DNA from: Mugil cephalus
Taxonomy: Eukaryota > Chordata > Actinopteri > Mugiliformes > Mugilidae
Length of the DNA: 64,000 nt
Assembly (NCBI RefSeq): GCF_022458985.1
Contig: NC_061782.1
Span: 17,005,672-17,069,671, forward strand
Reading direction: 5' to 3'
The notes beneath the pieces were generated by a model that saw only the letters and a list, made by a program, of their open reading frames with translations, did not search any database and was not told the origin of the DNA. Below are positions 35,101 through 50,100 of this stretch, in pieces. The first letter of the stretch is position 1. Every line of letters starts with the position of its first letter. A program made the position numbers and the translations under genes.

Positions 35101-38100
35101 GTACTTCTGGGGCAATTGAAACAAAAATCAGGACAAATCTGTCAATTTTTACTCCTTTACTCCCCTTCTCATCATAGTGTTAAAGGTCTGAGGGCTGAGC
35201 TTCATTACTTTAATACTGACTTGGTGCAATCACAAATTTAATGTTTTTGTTCCTTTTAAACCATTGGTCAAACAAGACGTGTTACAGACCTGAGGGTTAG
35301 GGTTAGAGCTTTACTACATTAATACTGACTTGGTGCAGTAACTGATTTACCATCATGATTGTACTTTTTAAACCATTGGTCATACAAGACGTGTTAGAGA
35401 CCTGGGGGTTAGGGTTAGAGCTTTATTACTTTCATACTGACTTGGTGTAGTAACTGATTTAACATCATCATTTTTGATATGAAAAATTGATCAAACAAAC
35501 ATTTACATACCTGTAGTTGTTGTTGCTTCTGGGGCAACTGAAAGAAAAATCAGGACAAATCTGTCAGTTTTAACTCATTTACTCCTCATCACAGCGTTAA
35601 AGGTCTGAGGGCTGAGCTTCATTACTTTAATACTGACTTGGTGCAGTAACTAATTTAACATCATGATTTTACTTTTTAAACCATTGGTCAAACAAGACCT
35701 GAGGGTTAGGTTTGGAGCTTTTCTACTTTCATGATGACTTTGTGCAGTAACTAAGTTAATTTTGTCAGTTTTACTTTAACGAAATTGATAAAACAAACCC
35801 CCCTTTTTTCATACCTGTATTGTTGTTACTTTTTGGGGGAAATGGGGGGAAAAATCAGGAAAATCTGTCAGTTTTTTTATAAATTTTAACCCCCATTCCC
35901 CCGCGTTAAAGGGCTGAGGGCTGAGCTTATTACTTTTAAAACGGGCTTGGTGGGGAGTAACCAAATTTTAAAATCATTTATTTTAATTTTTTTTTCCATT
36001 TTGGGCAAAGAAGCTGTTTCAGAATGAGGGTTTGGGTTTAGAAACTTTTATTTCTTTTTATAATGAGTTGTTGCCCCATCCCCGAATTTTATGGTTTTTT
36101 TTTCCCTTTTTAAAAAGATTGGTTTAAATAAGACCTGTTGGGCAGGGCCTGAGGGTTAGGGGTTTAAACTTTTAATACTTTTATACTGACTTGGTTTTAG
36201 TAACTGATTTCCCTCAGGGTTGGACTTTTTAAAACCCTTGGGCGAACAAGACCTTTTACGACCCGGGGTTTGGGTTAGGGGTTTATTATTTTATACTGAC
36301 TTGGTGTTTGTAACTGATTTAACATCATCATTTTTGTTTTTTTAAAGAAAAAAAGGGTCAAACAAAAAATTTTCAAACATGTGTTGTTGTTGCTTCTGAG
36401 GGAACTGGAAAAAAAAAATCAGGCAAAACTTTCAGTTTTAACCCATTTATCCTCTCCCCCCAGGCTAAAGGCTGAGGGCTGGCTTCATTTCTTTCATTTG
36501 ACCCTGGGCCGTAAATTTAAATTTAAAATCATGATTGTTCTTCTTAAAATTGGTCAAACAACGACCGTTTTAAAGCCCGAGGGTTAGGGTTTTGAGCGTT
36601 AAATACTTTTTATAATGACTTTGGGGCAGTAACTAATTTAACATCATGAATTTTAATTTTTTAATCCATTTTGGGCCAAAAAAAGACGTGTTTAAAACCT
36701 GGTGTTTGGGGTGAGAGCTTTAAATTTCTTTCATAATGACTTGTTGCGATCAAGAAAATTTTATGTTATTGTTCTTTTTAAAAGGGTTGGTCAAATAAAA
36801 CCCGTAAAGACCCGAGGGGGGAGGGGTTTAGCTTTATTTCTTTTTTAATGATTGGGTTTTAGTAAAATGATTTTTCCATCATGATTGTACTTTTTAAACC
36901 CCGGGCAAAAAAAACGTGGGTTTGAAAACCTGAGGGTTTTTTGGGGTTTGAATTTTATATTTTTATAATGACTTTGTGCCCTAACTAAAATTAATTTTTT
37001 CAGTTTTGCTTTTAAAAGAAAATTTATCAAAAAAACATTTTCATACCTTTTAGTTGGTTGTTTTTTGAGGGAATGAAAGGAAAAAAATCCCGGACAAATC
37101 TGTCAGTTTTTAAATCATTTACCCCCCCATCACGGTTAATGCTGAGGGCTGAGGGTTTATTATTTTATACTGAATTTGGGGGCAGTAACTAAATTAACAT
37201 CATGATTGTAATTTTTTTTAAACCTTTGGGCAAAAAAAGACGTGTTACAACCTGAGTGTTAAAGGGTGAAAAGCTTTATTACTTTCTAATGAAATTTTTT
37301 TTGCGATACGAAAATTTTAAAGTTTTTTGTTCCCTTTTTAAAAAAGATTGGGCCCAAAAAAGGGCCCGTTAAAAGACCTGAGGGGGAGGGGTTTGAGCTT
37401 TACACTTTTTTATGACTTGGTGTAGTAACTGATTTACCATCATGATTGTACTTTTTTAAAACCTTTGGGCATACAAGAGTAATTTGAGACCTGGGGGGTT
37501 TGGGTTAGAGCTTTAAATTTCGTTTATAAAGATTGTTTCGGGTCACGAATTTGAAGTTTTTGTTTTTTTTAAATGATTGGTCAACTAAGATCTTTTTACG
37601 AACCCGAGGATTAGGGTTTTAGTTTTTTTTACTTTCTAATGACTTTGGGGCAGTAAAATAAGTTTAAATTTTTTCAGTTTTGCTTTAACGAAATTGATCA
37701 AACAAACATTTACATACCTGTAGTTGTTGTTACCCTTTTGGGGAACTGAAACAAAAAAATCAGGACAAATCTGTTTAGTTTTTTAAATTTATTTACCCCT
37801 CTTTACAGCGTTAAAGGGTCTGAGGCGAGCTTCTTACTTTTAAAAATGATTGGTGCGGGAACAAAATTTAAAATCTTATTTTTTTCTTCTTAAAACCCTT
37901 TTGGGCAAAACAAGACCCGTTTAAAGACCCGAGGGGTTGGGTTAGGGGTTTACTACTTCCCTACTGACTTGGGGCAGTAAAAATAAATTTTAAAATCAAT
38001 GATTGTATTTTTTAATCCATTTGGGCCCAAAAAAGAGTGTTTTCAGGACCTGGGGTTTGGGGTGAGAGCTTTATTACTTTATAAAGACTTGGGCAGTAAC

Positions 38101-41100
38101 TAATTTAAAATTATCATTGTTCTTCTTTAAACCCTTGGTTTTAAAAAGGGCCCATTTCTGACCAGGGTTAAAGGTTAAGGTTTTCTACTTTCATACTGAC
38201 TTTGTGGGGTAAATAAGTTAAATTTTTTTTTAGTTTTTTCTTTCACGAAATTGATCCCAAAAAAACATTTACATAAAATGTAGTTGTTGTTACTTCTGGG
38301 GCAACTGAAAGAAAAATCAGGACAAATTTGTCCGTTTTTATCCTTTTTCCTCTTCACACACAGCGTTAAAGGTTTTTGAAAGGGCCCGAGCTTCATTAAT
38401 TTATTCTGACTTGGTGCAGTAACTAATTTAACATCATGATTGTTCTTCTTAAAACACTGGTCAACTAAGACCTGTTACGATTTGGGGTTTTTGGGTTAGA
38501 GCTTTTTCTACTTTGTACTGAATTGGTGTAGTAAATGATTTTTCCCATCTGATTGTATTTTTAAAAAACCCCCGCTCCTTTCCCGGGGTGTTTTTGAGAC
38601 CCGGGGGTTTTGGGTTAGAGTTTTAAATTTCTTTTATATGACTTTGGGGTAGTAACGATTTTAAAAAATTTATCATTTTTGATAAAGAAAAAAATTTATC
38701 AAACAAAAATTTACAAACGTGTGTTATTGTTGCTTTCTTGGGGGAACTGAAAGAAAAATCAGGACCCAAATTTTGTCCTTTTTTTCTTTCCCTTTTCTCC
38801 CCTTTTTCACACAGGGTTTAAAGGTCTAGGGTGAAATTTATTATTTTTTATTCTGAAAAATTTGGGGGCAGTAAAAAAATTTAACTTTTATTATTTTCTT
38901 CTTAAACCCCTTGGTTTAAACAAGACCTGTTTCTTACCGAGGGTTTCGGGTTTGAGGTTACTACTTTTTTAATGGAAATTTTTTTTGGGGTAACTAAGTT
39001 AACTTGGGCATTTTGCTTTCACGAAATGATCAAAACAAACATTTACATAGTAGTTTTTGTTAAATTTGGGGCAACTGAAAGAAAAACGGACAAATCTGTC
39101 AGTTTTTTAAACCCCCCAATTTCCCCTTTATCAAGGCTAAAGGTTTTGAGGGTGAGCTTTTTACTTTTCATTCTGACATGGGGGCGTAACTAATTTAAAA
39201 AAACATGATTGTTTTTCTTTTAACCCTTTGGGCAAAAAACCTGGTTTCTGACCTAGGGTTACGGTTTTGGGTTTACTACTTTCATTTAAGACTTGGGGGA
39301 GTAACTAAATTAATTTTTTAAGTTTTTTTTCACGAAAATTTAACAAAAAAAACATTTACATTTCCTGTAGTTGTTGTTACTTGTGGGGGAACTGAAAGAA
39401 AAAATCAGGGGCAAAAACTGGCAGTTTTTTTCCTTTACTCCTCTTACATCACAGTTTAAAGGGTTTTGGGGGCTGGCTTCATTTCTTTCATTTGACATGG
39501 TGCAATTTACTAATTTAAAATCCTGATTGGGTTTTTCTTAAAAACCTTTTGGGCATACAAGTTGGGGGAATGACCCGAGGGTTTCCCGGGTTTGAGGTTT
39601 TTCTACTTCATACTGACTTGGGGGCAAATAACTAAGTTTTAAATTTTTTTAGTTTTACCCTTTTATGAAATTTATCAACCCAAAATTTTCCCTAGTGGGG
39701 AGTTTTTTTGTTTTCTTCTGGGGTAATTGAAAGAAAAATCCCGGACAAAATTTTCAGTTTTTCACTCCTTTTTACTCCCCTTTATCACAGGGTTAAAGGT
39801 TTTGAGGGCTGGCTTTTATTACTTTTTTTCTGACTTGGTGCCCGTAATAATGTAACATCATGATTTTTTTTTAAACCTTTTGGGCAAAGAATAAGTTTTT
39901 CGACCCGAGGGTTAGGGTGAAGCTTTTTTACTTTCATAATGACTTGTTGCGATCAGAATTTTTGTTTAAATTTTTCTTTTTAAAAGATTTTGGGCAAATT
40001 TAAAACCTGTTTCAGGCCTAGGGTTGGGTTAAAAGCTTTACAAATTTCATAATGACTTTGTGGGAGTAAGGGTTTCCTCATGAATTTTATTTTTAAACCC
40101 TTGGTCATACAAAGTGGTAGAGACCTGGGGGTTAGGGTTAGAGCTTTTTTACTTTCATTTCGACTTTTGGGGTAGTAACTGATTTAAAAAATATCATTTT
40201 TTTATATGAAAAGTGATCAAAAAAAAATTTACAAAACTGTATTGTTGTTGCTTTGGGGCAAATGAAAGAAAAATCCGGAAAAAACTGTCAGTTTTTTAAT
40301 CATTTTCCCCTTACATCACAGCCCTTTTTAAAAGGGCTGAGGGCCCGAGCTTCCCTTTCTTTATTTGACATGGTGCAAACCCCTAATTTAACATATGATT
40401 GTTCTTCTTAAACCATTTTTTTGGCCCAAAAAAGTCCTGTCCAAAAGAACCCAGGGTTAAAGGTTAGGGTTTACTATTTCTTTCTGACTTTGTGCAGTAA
40501 CTAAGTTAATTTTTTTTAGTTTTTTCTTTCCCCAAAATTTATAAACAAACATTTACATACAGTAGTTAATTTTTGCTTCTGGGGTAACTGAAAGAAAAAT
40601 CAGGACAAATTTTGGGCAGTTTTTCACTCCCTTTTCTCCCCTTCTCATAAAAGCGTTTTTAAAAGGGCTAAAGGGCTGGCTTCATTACTTTTTTAAATTT
40701 TGACTTGGGGCAGTTTAAAAAAGTAAAAATCCCGGGTTGAATTTTTTTTAAAACCCTTGGTCAAAGAAAACGTGTTACAGACCTGAGGGTTGGGTTAGAG
40801 CTTTTTATTTCAATTTTACTTGTTTTCGATCCACGAATTTGATGTTATTGTTCTTTTTAAAAATTGGTCAAATTTAAAACCTTTTACAGACCTGAGGGTT
40901 TGGGGTTTGAGCCCTTTTCTACTTTTTATCTGACTTTTGTGTATAACTGATTTACCCCCCCCCCCCCCATGATTTTTTTTTAAACCAGTGGCATACAAGA
41001 CGTGTTAGGACCCGGGGGTTTAGGGTTTGGCTTTTAATTTCTTTCATACTGATTGGGGGGGAGTAAAGGGTTTAACCTCTTTAAATTTTTATATGGAAAA

Positions 41101-44100
41101 ATTGGGCAAAAAACATTTAATACCTGTAGTTTTTGTTGTTTTTGGGGGAAAGAAAAAAAATTTAGGGGGAAAAACTGTCAGTTTTTTTACCCCCTTTTCT
41201 CCTCTTCTCATCACAGGTTAAAAGGGCTGAGGGCCGAGCTTCAAAACTTTCATTTGAACTTTTGGTTTTCAGTAACTTTAAAGTTTAAATCCCTGATTGT
41301 ATTTTTTAAACCAAATTTGGGCCCCAAAAATTTCGGGTTTTCAGACCTGAGGGTTGGGTTTTGAGCTTTATTCCCTTTTATAAAGACTTTTTTGCGAATC
41401 ACGAATTTTATGTTATTGTTCTTTTAAAAAGATTGGTCAAAAAAAAGACCTTTTTACGACCGGGGGTTAGGGTTAGAGCTTTTCTACTTTCATATGACTT
41501 AGTGTAGTAACTGATTTACCATCATGGGTTGTCTTTTTTAAAAAATTGGTCATACAAGATTTTTGAGACCTGGGGGTTAGGGTTAAAACTTTTTTCTTTT
41601 TATTGGGCTTGGGGTAGTAATGATTTAACCTCAAACATTTTTTATATGAAAAATTGGGGCAAAAAAACATTTACATCGTGTAGTTTTGTTGCTTCTGGGG
41701 TAACGAAAAAAAAAATCAGGACAAATTGTCAGTTTTTTTACTCCTTTACTCCTCTTCTCTCACAGCGTTAAAAGGCTGAGGGCCTGAGGGGTTCATTTCT
41801 TTATTCTGACTTGGTGCAGTAAACCCAATGTAAAAATTTTGATTTTATTTTTTTTAAAACCCTGGGCAAAGAATACGTTTAAAAGACCCGAGGGTTAGGG
41901 TTAGAGCTTTATTACTTTATAATGACCTTGTTGCGATCAAAGAATTTGTTTTTATTGTTTTTTTTTAAAAGTTTTTCAAAAAAGATGTTTAAAAAGACCC
42001 GAGGGGTTAGGGTTTTTGAGCTTTATACTTTTATACTGGGTTAGTGTAGTAATGATTTTTCCTTTTATGAAATTTTACTTTTAAAACCTTTTGGGCATAC
42101 AAGACGTTTTTTAGGAGCTGGGGGTTTGGGGGTTTGAGCCCTTTTTTAAATTTAAAAAATGATTGGTGTAGAACCCGATTTAACCCTCATCATTTTTGAT
42201 ATGAAAAAATTTAAACAAACAAAAAATTTACATAGTGTAGTTATTGTTGCTTTGGGGTAACTGAAAGAAAAAAAAGGGGGCAAATCTGTCAGTTTTTCAA
42301 ATCCTTTACCCTCTTTCATACAGCGTTAAAGGTCTGAGGGCTGGCTTCAAAACTTTTATTTTGAAATTGGTGCAGTAATAAAGTAAATCATTTATTGTAT
42401 TTTTTAAAACCATTGGGCAAAGAAAGTGTTCAGACCTGAAAGGGGTTTGGGTTAGAGCTTTTTTACTTTCATAATGACTTGTTTCGGGTCCCCGAATTTG
42501 ATTTTTATTGTTCTTTTTTTTAAAGATTGGGGGCAAATAAGACCTGGGTTTCAGACCCCGAGGGTTAGGGTTAGAGTTTTATTAAATTTCAAATGGGCTT
42601 GGTTTTCCCGTAAAATAAATTTTAAAATCATATTGTAATTTTTAAACCATTTGGGCAAAAAAGACCTGTTACAAGGGCCTGAGGGTTTTTTGGGGTTTGA
42701 GTTTTTTTATTTTCATTTCTGACTTTGGGGGCAGTAACAAAATTTTAAAATCATCACGTTAAATTTTTTAAAACCCTTGGTCAAAAAAGACCTGTTTCAG
42801 GCCCGAGGGTTAGGGTTTTGGTTTTTTTTATCTTTATACTGACTTGGTGTAGTAACTGATTTAAATAAAAATTTTTGATATAAAAAATTGATCAAAAAAA
42901 CATTTTCTTACATGTAGTTGTTGTTTTCTTTTGGGGCAACTGAAAAAAAAAATAGGACAAAATCTGGGCAGTTTTTTTCTCATTTAACCCCCCCATCACA
43001 GCAATTTAAAAGTCTGGGGGTGAGCTTCATTACTTTTTAAAACTGCTTTGGTTTTCAGTAACTAAATTTTAAAATCTCATTGTAATTTTTAAACCAAATT
43101 TGGGCAAAAAAGACGTGTTAGAGACCGAGGGTTAGGTTTGGGGCTTTTTACTTTATGATAACTTTGTGGGAAATAATAAAATTTAATTTTTTTAAGTTTT
43201 TTCCCTTTTAAAGAAATTTAACAAAAAAACTTTACTACCGTAGTTGTTGTTTTTGTGGGGTAACTGAAAGAAAAATCAGGACAAATCTGTCAGTTTTTTT
43301 CTTTCCCTTTTCTCCCCTTACATCACAGCGTTACAGGTCTGAGGGGTGAGTTTTAATTAAATTTATATTTACTTTGGTGCAGTAATAATGTAACATCTGA
43401 TTGTATTTTTTTAAAAAACCCTTGAAAAAAAAGACGTGTTAGAGACCCGAGGGTTAGGGTTTGAGGGTTTTTTTTTATTTTTATAATGACTTTGTGCAGT
43501 AACTAAGTTAATTTTTTTTAGTTTTAAATTTCCCCGAAATTTATCAAAAAAAAACTTTACATAAACCCGTGTTGTTGTTACTTTCTGGGGGAATGAAAGA
43601 AAAAACAGGACAAATCTGTCCCGTTTTGAAATCCCTTTGCTCCCTTCAAATACAGCGTTTAAAAGGCGAGGGGTGAGCTTTAAATTTCTTTCATTCTGAC
43701 TGGGTTTCAGTAACTAATTTAAAAATCATGATTGTATTTTTTTTTAAAATTGGTCAAACAAGAACCCGTTAATGACCCCGAGGGTTAGGTTTTAGAGCTT
43801 TTTTACTTTCATAAAGACTTTGTGCAGTAACTAAAGTTAATTTTGTCAGGTTTTTTCTTTAAAAGAAATTTGGGTTAAAAAAAACAATTTTCATACGTTA
43901 GTTTTTTGTTGCTTTTTGGGGGGAACTGAAAGAAAAATCAAAGGGCAAAATTGTCAGTTTTTTCTCCTTTTCTCCTCTTTTTTCAAGGGTTTTAAAAGGG
44001 CTGAGGCTGAGCTTCTTACTTTCATTCTGACTTGGGGGGGGGTAAAAAAATGTAACTTTATGATTGTATTTTTTAAAAACCCTTGGGCAAAGAAGCCCTG

Positions 44101-47100
44101 TTTTCGACCTGAGGGGTTTGGTGAAGCTTTATTTCTTTCCTTTTTTGACTTGTTGCGATCACGAATTTGATTTAATTTTTCTTTTTAAAAGGGTTGGCAA
44201 AAAAGGGCCTGTTTCAGACCTGAGGGGTTGGGGTTTGACTTTTCTTTTTTCATACTGACTTAGTTGGTTTGTAATGATTTACCATCATGAATTTTACTTT
44301 TTAAAAAACCCTGGTCCCTACAAGAGGTTTGAGACCTGGGGGGTTTGGGTTAGAGCTTTAACTTTTATACTGTTTGGGGTAGAAAATGATTTTAAAATCA
44401 TTCCCTTTTTGATATGAAAAAAAATTTATAAAAAAAAACATTTACATACCCGTAGTTGGGGGTTGCTTTTGGGGCTAACTGAAAGAAAAAACAGGACAAA
44501 CCCGTCAGTTTTAACCCCATTTACCCTCCTCACAGCGTTTAAAGGGCTGAGGGCTGGGGCTTCATTACTTTAATACTGGGCTTGGTGGGGTTTAAATAAT
44601 TTAAATCCCGATTTTTTCTTTTTTTTTTTATTGGTCAAACAAGACCTTTGGGGGTTTTTTGAGCTTTTTACTTTCATGATGCTTTGTGCAGTAAATAAGT
44701 TAAAATTTTTTCAGTTTTTACTTTAACGAAATTGATAAAAAAAACCTTTTTCATTCCGTAGTTGTCGTTACTTTTTTGGGCCCAAATGAAAAAAAATCAA
44801 AACAAATCTGTCAGTTTTTTCTCCTTTACTCCCTTATCTCACCGCGTTAAAGGTTTGAGGGGAAGCTTTTTACTTTCATTTTGAATGGTGCGTAACTAAT
44901 TTAAAATTTTTGATTGTTCTTTTAAACCATTGGTCAAACCAAAAATTTAAAGGAAACCGAGGGGTTTAGGGTTAAAAGCTTTTTTACTTTTTATAATGAC
45001 TTGGTGCAGTAACTAAAATTTTAAAATCATGGTTTTGTTAAAAATTTTTTTTTTTCCTTTGGGCAAAGAATAAAGTGTTACAACCCGAGGGTTAGGGGGT
45101 TTGAGCTTTAAATTTCTTTATAAAGACTTTTGCGATCACGAATTTTATGTTTTTTTTCTTTTTAAATGATTGGTCAAATAAGAAAACCCGTTACAGACCT
45201 GAGGGGTTTGGGTTAGAGCTTTTCTACTTTCATATGACTTAGTGTAGTAACTGATTTAACCCTAAAGATTTTTACTTTTTAAACCATTGGTCATACAAGA
45301 CGTGTTAAGACCGGTGGGGTTAGGGTTAGGCTTTATTACTTTTATCTGGGCTTTGGGGGTTTGTAAATGATTTTTAAAATCATCATTTTGATATTTTAAA
45401 AATTGATCAAAAAAAATTTACATACTGTAGTTATTGTTGCTTCTGGGGTAACTGAAAAAAAAAATCCGGGCAAAACTGTCATTTTTTTTACTTTCCTTTT
45501 TCTCCCTTTCCCTACAGCCCTTAAAGGTCTGGGGCTGAGCTTCATTACTTTTAAATTTGGGCTTGGTGCAGTAACTAATGTAACATCATGATTGTTTTTT
45601 TTTAAACCATTGGTAAAAAAATACGTGTTACAGGCCTTTAGGGTTAGGGTTAGAGCTTTATTACTTTCATAAATTGGGGTTGTTGCGATCACGAAAAATT
45701 TTTTTATTGTTCTTTTTTTAAAAGAAATTGGGCAAATAAACCCGTTTTTTAAAACCCGAGGGTTAGGGTTAAAAGCTTTACTACTTTTATACTTTACTTT
45801 GTGTAGTAAAATGATTTACCATCATGATTTTACTTTTTAAACCTTTGGGCATAAAAAGACGTGTTAGAAAACCTGGGGTTTTGGGGTTTGAGCTTTATTA
45901 CTTTTATACTGACTTTGGGGTAGTAAATGATTTTTTAAAATCATCATTTTTTTATATGAAAAATTTTATCAAACAAAAAATTTACATACCCGTAGTTGTT
46001 GTTGGCTTTGGGGGAACTTAAAGGGAAAAATTTTTTAGGACAAACTGAAAAAAATTTTTAAACCTCTTTTTTTTACTCCTCTTATCCCTTTACGCGTTAA
46101 AAGGGCTGAGGGCGGGCTTCATACTTTCATTTGACGGTGCCCAAACACTAATTTAACAACTGATTGTTCTTCTTAAACCAAGGGGCAAAAAAGGCCCCGT
46201 TAATGACCGGGGGGTTCGGGGTTTGAGGTTTTTCTACTTTCATATGACTTTGTTTCAGTAATAAAAATTTGTCAGTTTTACTTTCACGGAAAAAGATTTA
46301 AACAAACAATTTTTCATTTCTGTAGTTATTGTTGCTTCTGGGGGAACTGAAAGAAAAATCAGGGCAAATCCGGGCAGTTTTTAAATCCCTTTTCTCCTCT
46401 TTCATAACCCGAGGGTTTAAAAGGGCTGAAGGGGTGAGCTTCCTTACTTTTCCCTTCTGACTTTTGGGGCAAATAACAATGGAAAAATCATGATTGTATT
46501 TTTTTTAAAACCAAAGGTCAAAAGAAAACGTGTTACAGACCGGGGGTTAGGGGTTAGAGTTTATTACTTTTATTTAAAGAAAATTTTTGGACACGAATTT
46601 GTGTTATTGTTCTTTTAAATTTATTGGGCAAAAAAACCTGTGACAAAATGAGAGTTAGGGTTAGAGCTTTTTACTTTATAATGACTTTTTGGAAACCCCA
46701 AATTTGATTTTTTGTTCTTTTTAAAAAATTTGGTTTAACAAAAAACCTGGTTTCAGACCGGGGGTTAGGGTTTTTGAGTTTTTTTTACTTTCAATGCTTT
46801 TGGTGCCGTAACTAATTTTTAAAATCATCTTTTTAAATTTTTTTTAAACCATTGGTCAAAAAAGACCTGTTACAACCTGAGGGGGAGGGTTAGAGTTTTT
46901 TTTTTTTTTTCATTTCTGCTTGGTGCAGTAACCCAAAATTTAAAATCATATCGTAATTTTTAAACCATTTGGGCAAAAAAAAATGTTTCAGACCCGAGGG
47001 AAAAGGGTTTAGGTTTTTTTTCTTCATACTGGGCCCTTTGGTTTTAGTAATGATTTAAAATAATAATTTTTGTTATAAAAAAATTTATCAAACAAACTTT

Positions 47101-50100
47101 AAATTTCATGTTGTTGTTGTTAATTCCGGGGGTACTGAAAGAAAAATCAGGACAAAAACTGTCAGGTTTTTTAACTCCTTTTCTTTCCCCTTTTTCATTC
47201 ACCCGCGTTAAGGTCTGAGGGGGTGAGCTTCATTTTCCCTTTTATTCTGACTTGGTGCAGTAACTATTGGGAAAAACATGATTGTATTTTTTAAAAAATT
47301 GGTCAAAAAAATACGTTTTACAGACCTTAGGGTTAGGGTTAGAGCCCTTTTTTAAATTTCATAATGGGCTTGGTTTCGATCACGAAAATTTTTTGTTTTT
47401 TGTTCTTTTTAAAAGATTTGGGGCAAAAAAGAACCCGTGACAAAACCGAGGGGGTTAAAGGGGTTTGGCTTTATTAAAATTTCATAATGAAATTTTTGCG
47501 ATCACAAATTTGTGTTTTTGTTTTTTTAATGATTTGGGCAAAAAGACCTGTTACAGACCCCGGGGTTAGGGGTTTGAGTTTTATTTTCTTTCAACGACTT
47601 TTGGGGAGTAAAAATTTTAAAATCATCATTTTAAATTTTTTTTAAAACCTTGGTAAAAAAGGGCCTTTTTTCAGACCTGAGGGTTTTGGGTTAGAGGGTT
47701 TACTATTTCCCTACTTTATTAGTGTAAATAAAATGGAAATTTTCCATCCGAAATTTTACTTTTAAAACCCTTGGTCAAAACAAAGGTTTTTAGAGACCCG
47801 GGGGTTAGAGTTAGAGCTTTATTATTTCCCTAATGAAATTGTGGGAGTAAATATTTAAAAATCATTTTTTGATTTTGGAAAAAAAGATCAAAAAAACATT
47901 TACAAAACGTGTAGTTATTGTTGCTTTCTGGGGTAAATGAAAGAAAAAAACAGGACCAAAATCTTTTTATTTTTTTTTTAAATTCCCTTTTCTCCTCTTC
48001 TCATCCCCGCGTTTTAAAAACTGGGGCTGAGCTTCTTACTTTCTTTTTGACTTGGTGCAGTAACTAAAAGTAACCTCATGATTGTATTTTTTTAAAACCC
48101 TTGGTCAAGGGGAAAAGTGTTCAGACCCTGGGGTTTGGGTTTTGAGCTTTATTATTTCATAAAGACTTGTTTTCGATCCGAATTTGATGTTAATTTTTCT
48201 TTTTTTAAAAGATTGGGCAAATAAGACCCGTTACAGACCGGGGGTTAGGGTTAGAGTTTTTTTTACTTTCAATCTGACTTGGTGCAGTAATAATTTAACA
48301 TCATATTGTAATTTTTAAACAAATTTGGGCCCCAAAAAAGGGCCCGTTTAAAACCCGAGGGGGTTTGGGTTAAGTTTTAAATTTTTTTCATACTGGGCTT
48401 GGTGCAGAAACAAAATTTTAAAAACTTTATGTAAATTTTTTAAACCCTTTTGGGCAAAAAAGACCCGTTACAGACCTGGGGTTAGGGTTAGAATTTTATT
48501 AACTTCCCTACAAATTGGGTTTTAGTAACTGGGTTTTTAAATAATAAATTTTTTATTTTGAAAAATTGATCCCAAAAAAAATTTACATAAATGTAGTTGT
48601 TTTTTACTTTTGGGGGGAAAATGAAAGAAAAAACAGGACAAATCGTCGTTTTTACTAAATTTAAACCCCCCATCACGCATTAAATGTCTGAGGGCTGATT
48701 TATTAATTTAATACTGACTTTGGTGGGTTTTTTAATTTTAAAATTTTATCATTGTAATTTTTAAACCCTTTGGGCAAAAAAGACGTGTTAGAGGGTGAAA
48801 GGGGTTTGGTTTTTGGGCTTTTTTCTTTCATGATAACTTTTTTGAAAGGAAAATAAGTTAATTTTGTTTTAATTTTGGGTTTTCACGAAATTGATCCCAA
48901 AAAAACATTTTAAAACCTGGGAGTTGTGTTACTTTTTGGGGGAACTGAAAAAAAAAATCAGGAAAATCTGTCAGTTTTTTCTCCTTTCCCTTTCACATCA
49001 CAGCGTTTTCAGGTCTGAGGGCTGAGCTTCATTTCTTCATACGAACTTTGGGGGGGAACAATGTAACATCAAGATTGGGATTTTTTAAACCCCTTAAAAA
49101 TACAAAAACGTGTTTGAGACCTTTAGGGTTTTGGTTAGTGCCTTTTTATTACTTTCCTAATGACTTTGGGGCAAGGGAACTAGTTAATTTTTTTTGTTTT
49201 ACCTTTTTACGAAATTGATCAAACAAACATTTTTCATAACCCGTAGTTTTTTTGTTGCTTTTTTTTGGGGGAAAATGAAAAAAAAATCAGGACAAAACCC
49301 GTCCCGTTTTATCCCTTTTTAATCCTTTTTTATCACAGGGGTTTAAAGGTCCCGAGGGGTGGCTTATTACTTTCATTTTTGACTTGGTGCGTAACTAAGG
49401 GAAAAATCATGATTGTATTTTTTTTAAAACCCCTTGGGGCAAAGAAGAAAGTGTTACAGACCCGAGGGTTTTGGGTGAGAGCTTTATTACTTTTTATAAT
49501 GACTTGTTTCGATCACGAATTTGATGTTATTTTTTCTTTTTAAAAGATTGGGTTTAAAAAAAGACCTGTTTTTAGACCTGAGGGTTAGGGGTTTGAGCTT
49601 TTCTACTTTCATACCCGACTTTGTGTAAATAACTGATTTACCCTCATTTATTGTACTTTTTTTAAACCCTTGGTCATACAAGACGTGTTAGGAGCCTGGG
49701 GGGGAAGGGGAAAAGCTTTATTTTCTTTATATGACTTGGTTTTAGTAAATGATTTAAAAACATCATTTTTTTATATGAAAAATTGGGTCAAAAAAACATT
49801 TACATACCCGTAAATTGTTTTTGCTTTGGGGCAACTGAAAGAAAAATCAGGAAAAATCTGTCAGTTTTAACTCATTTATCCTCATACAAGCGTTAAAAAG
49901 GGCTGAGGGCCCGGCTTCATTACTTTAAAAAGGGCTTTGGGGAGTAACTTTAAATTTTTAAAATCATGATTTATTTTTAAATTTTTTTGGGAAAAAAGAC
50001 CCGAGGGTTAGTTGGAGCTTTTTTTTTCTTTATGAAAGACTTGGGGCAGGGGAAAATAAGTTTTAAATTTTTTCAGTTTTTAAATTTAACGAAATTGATA

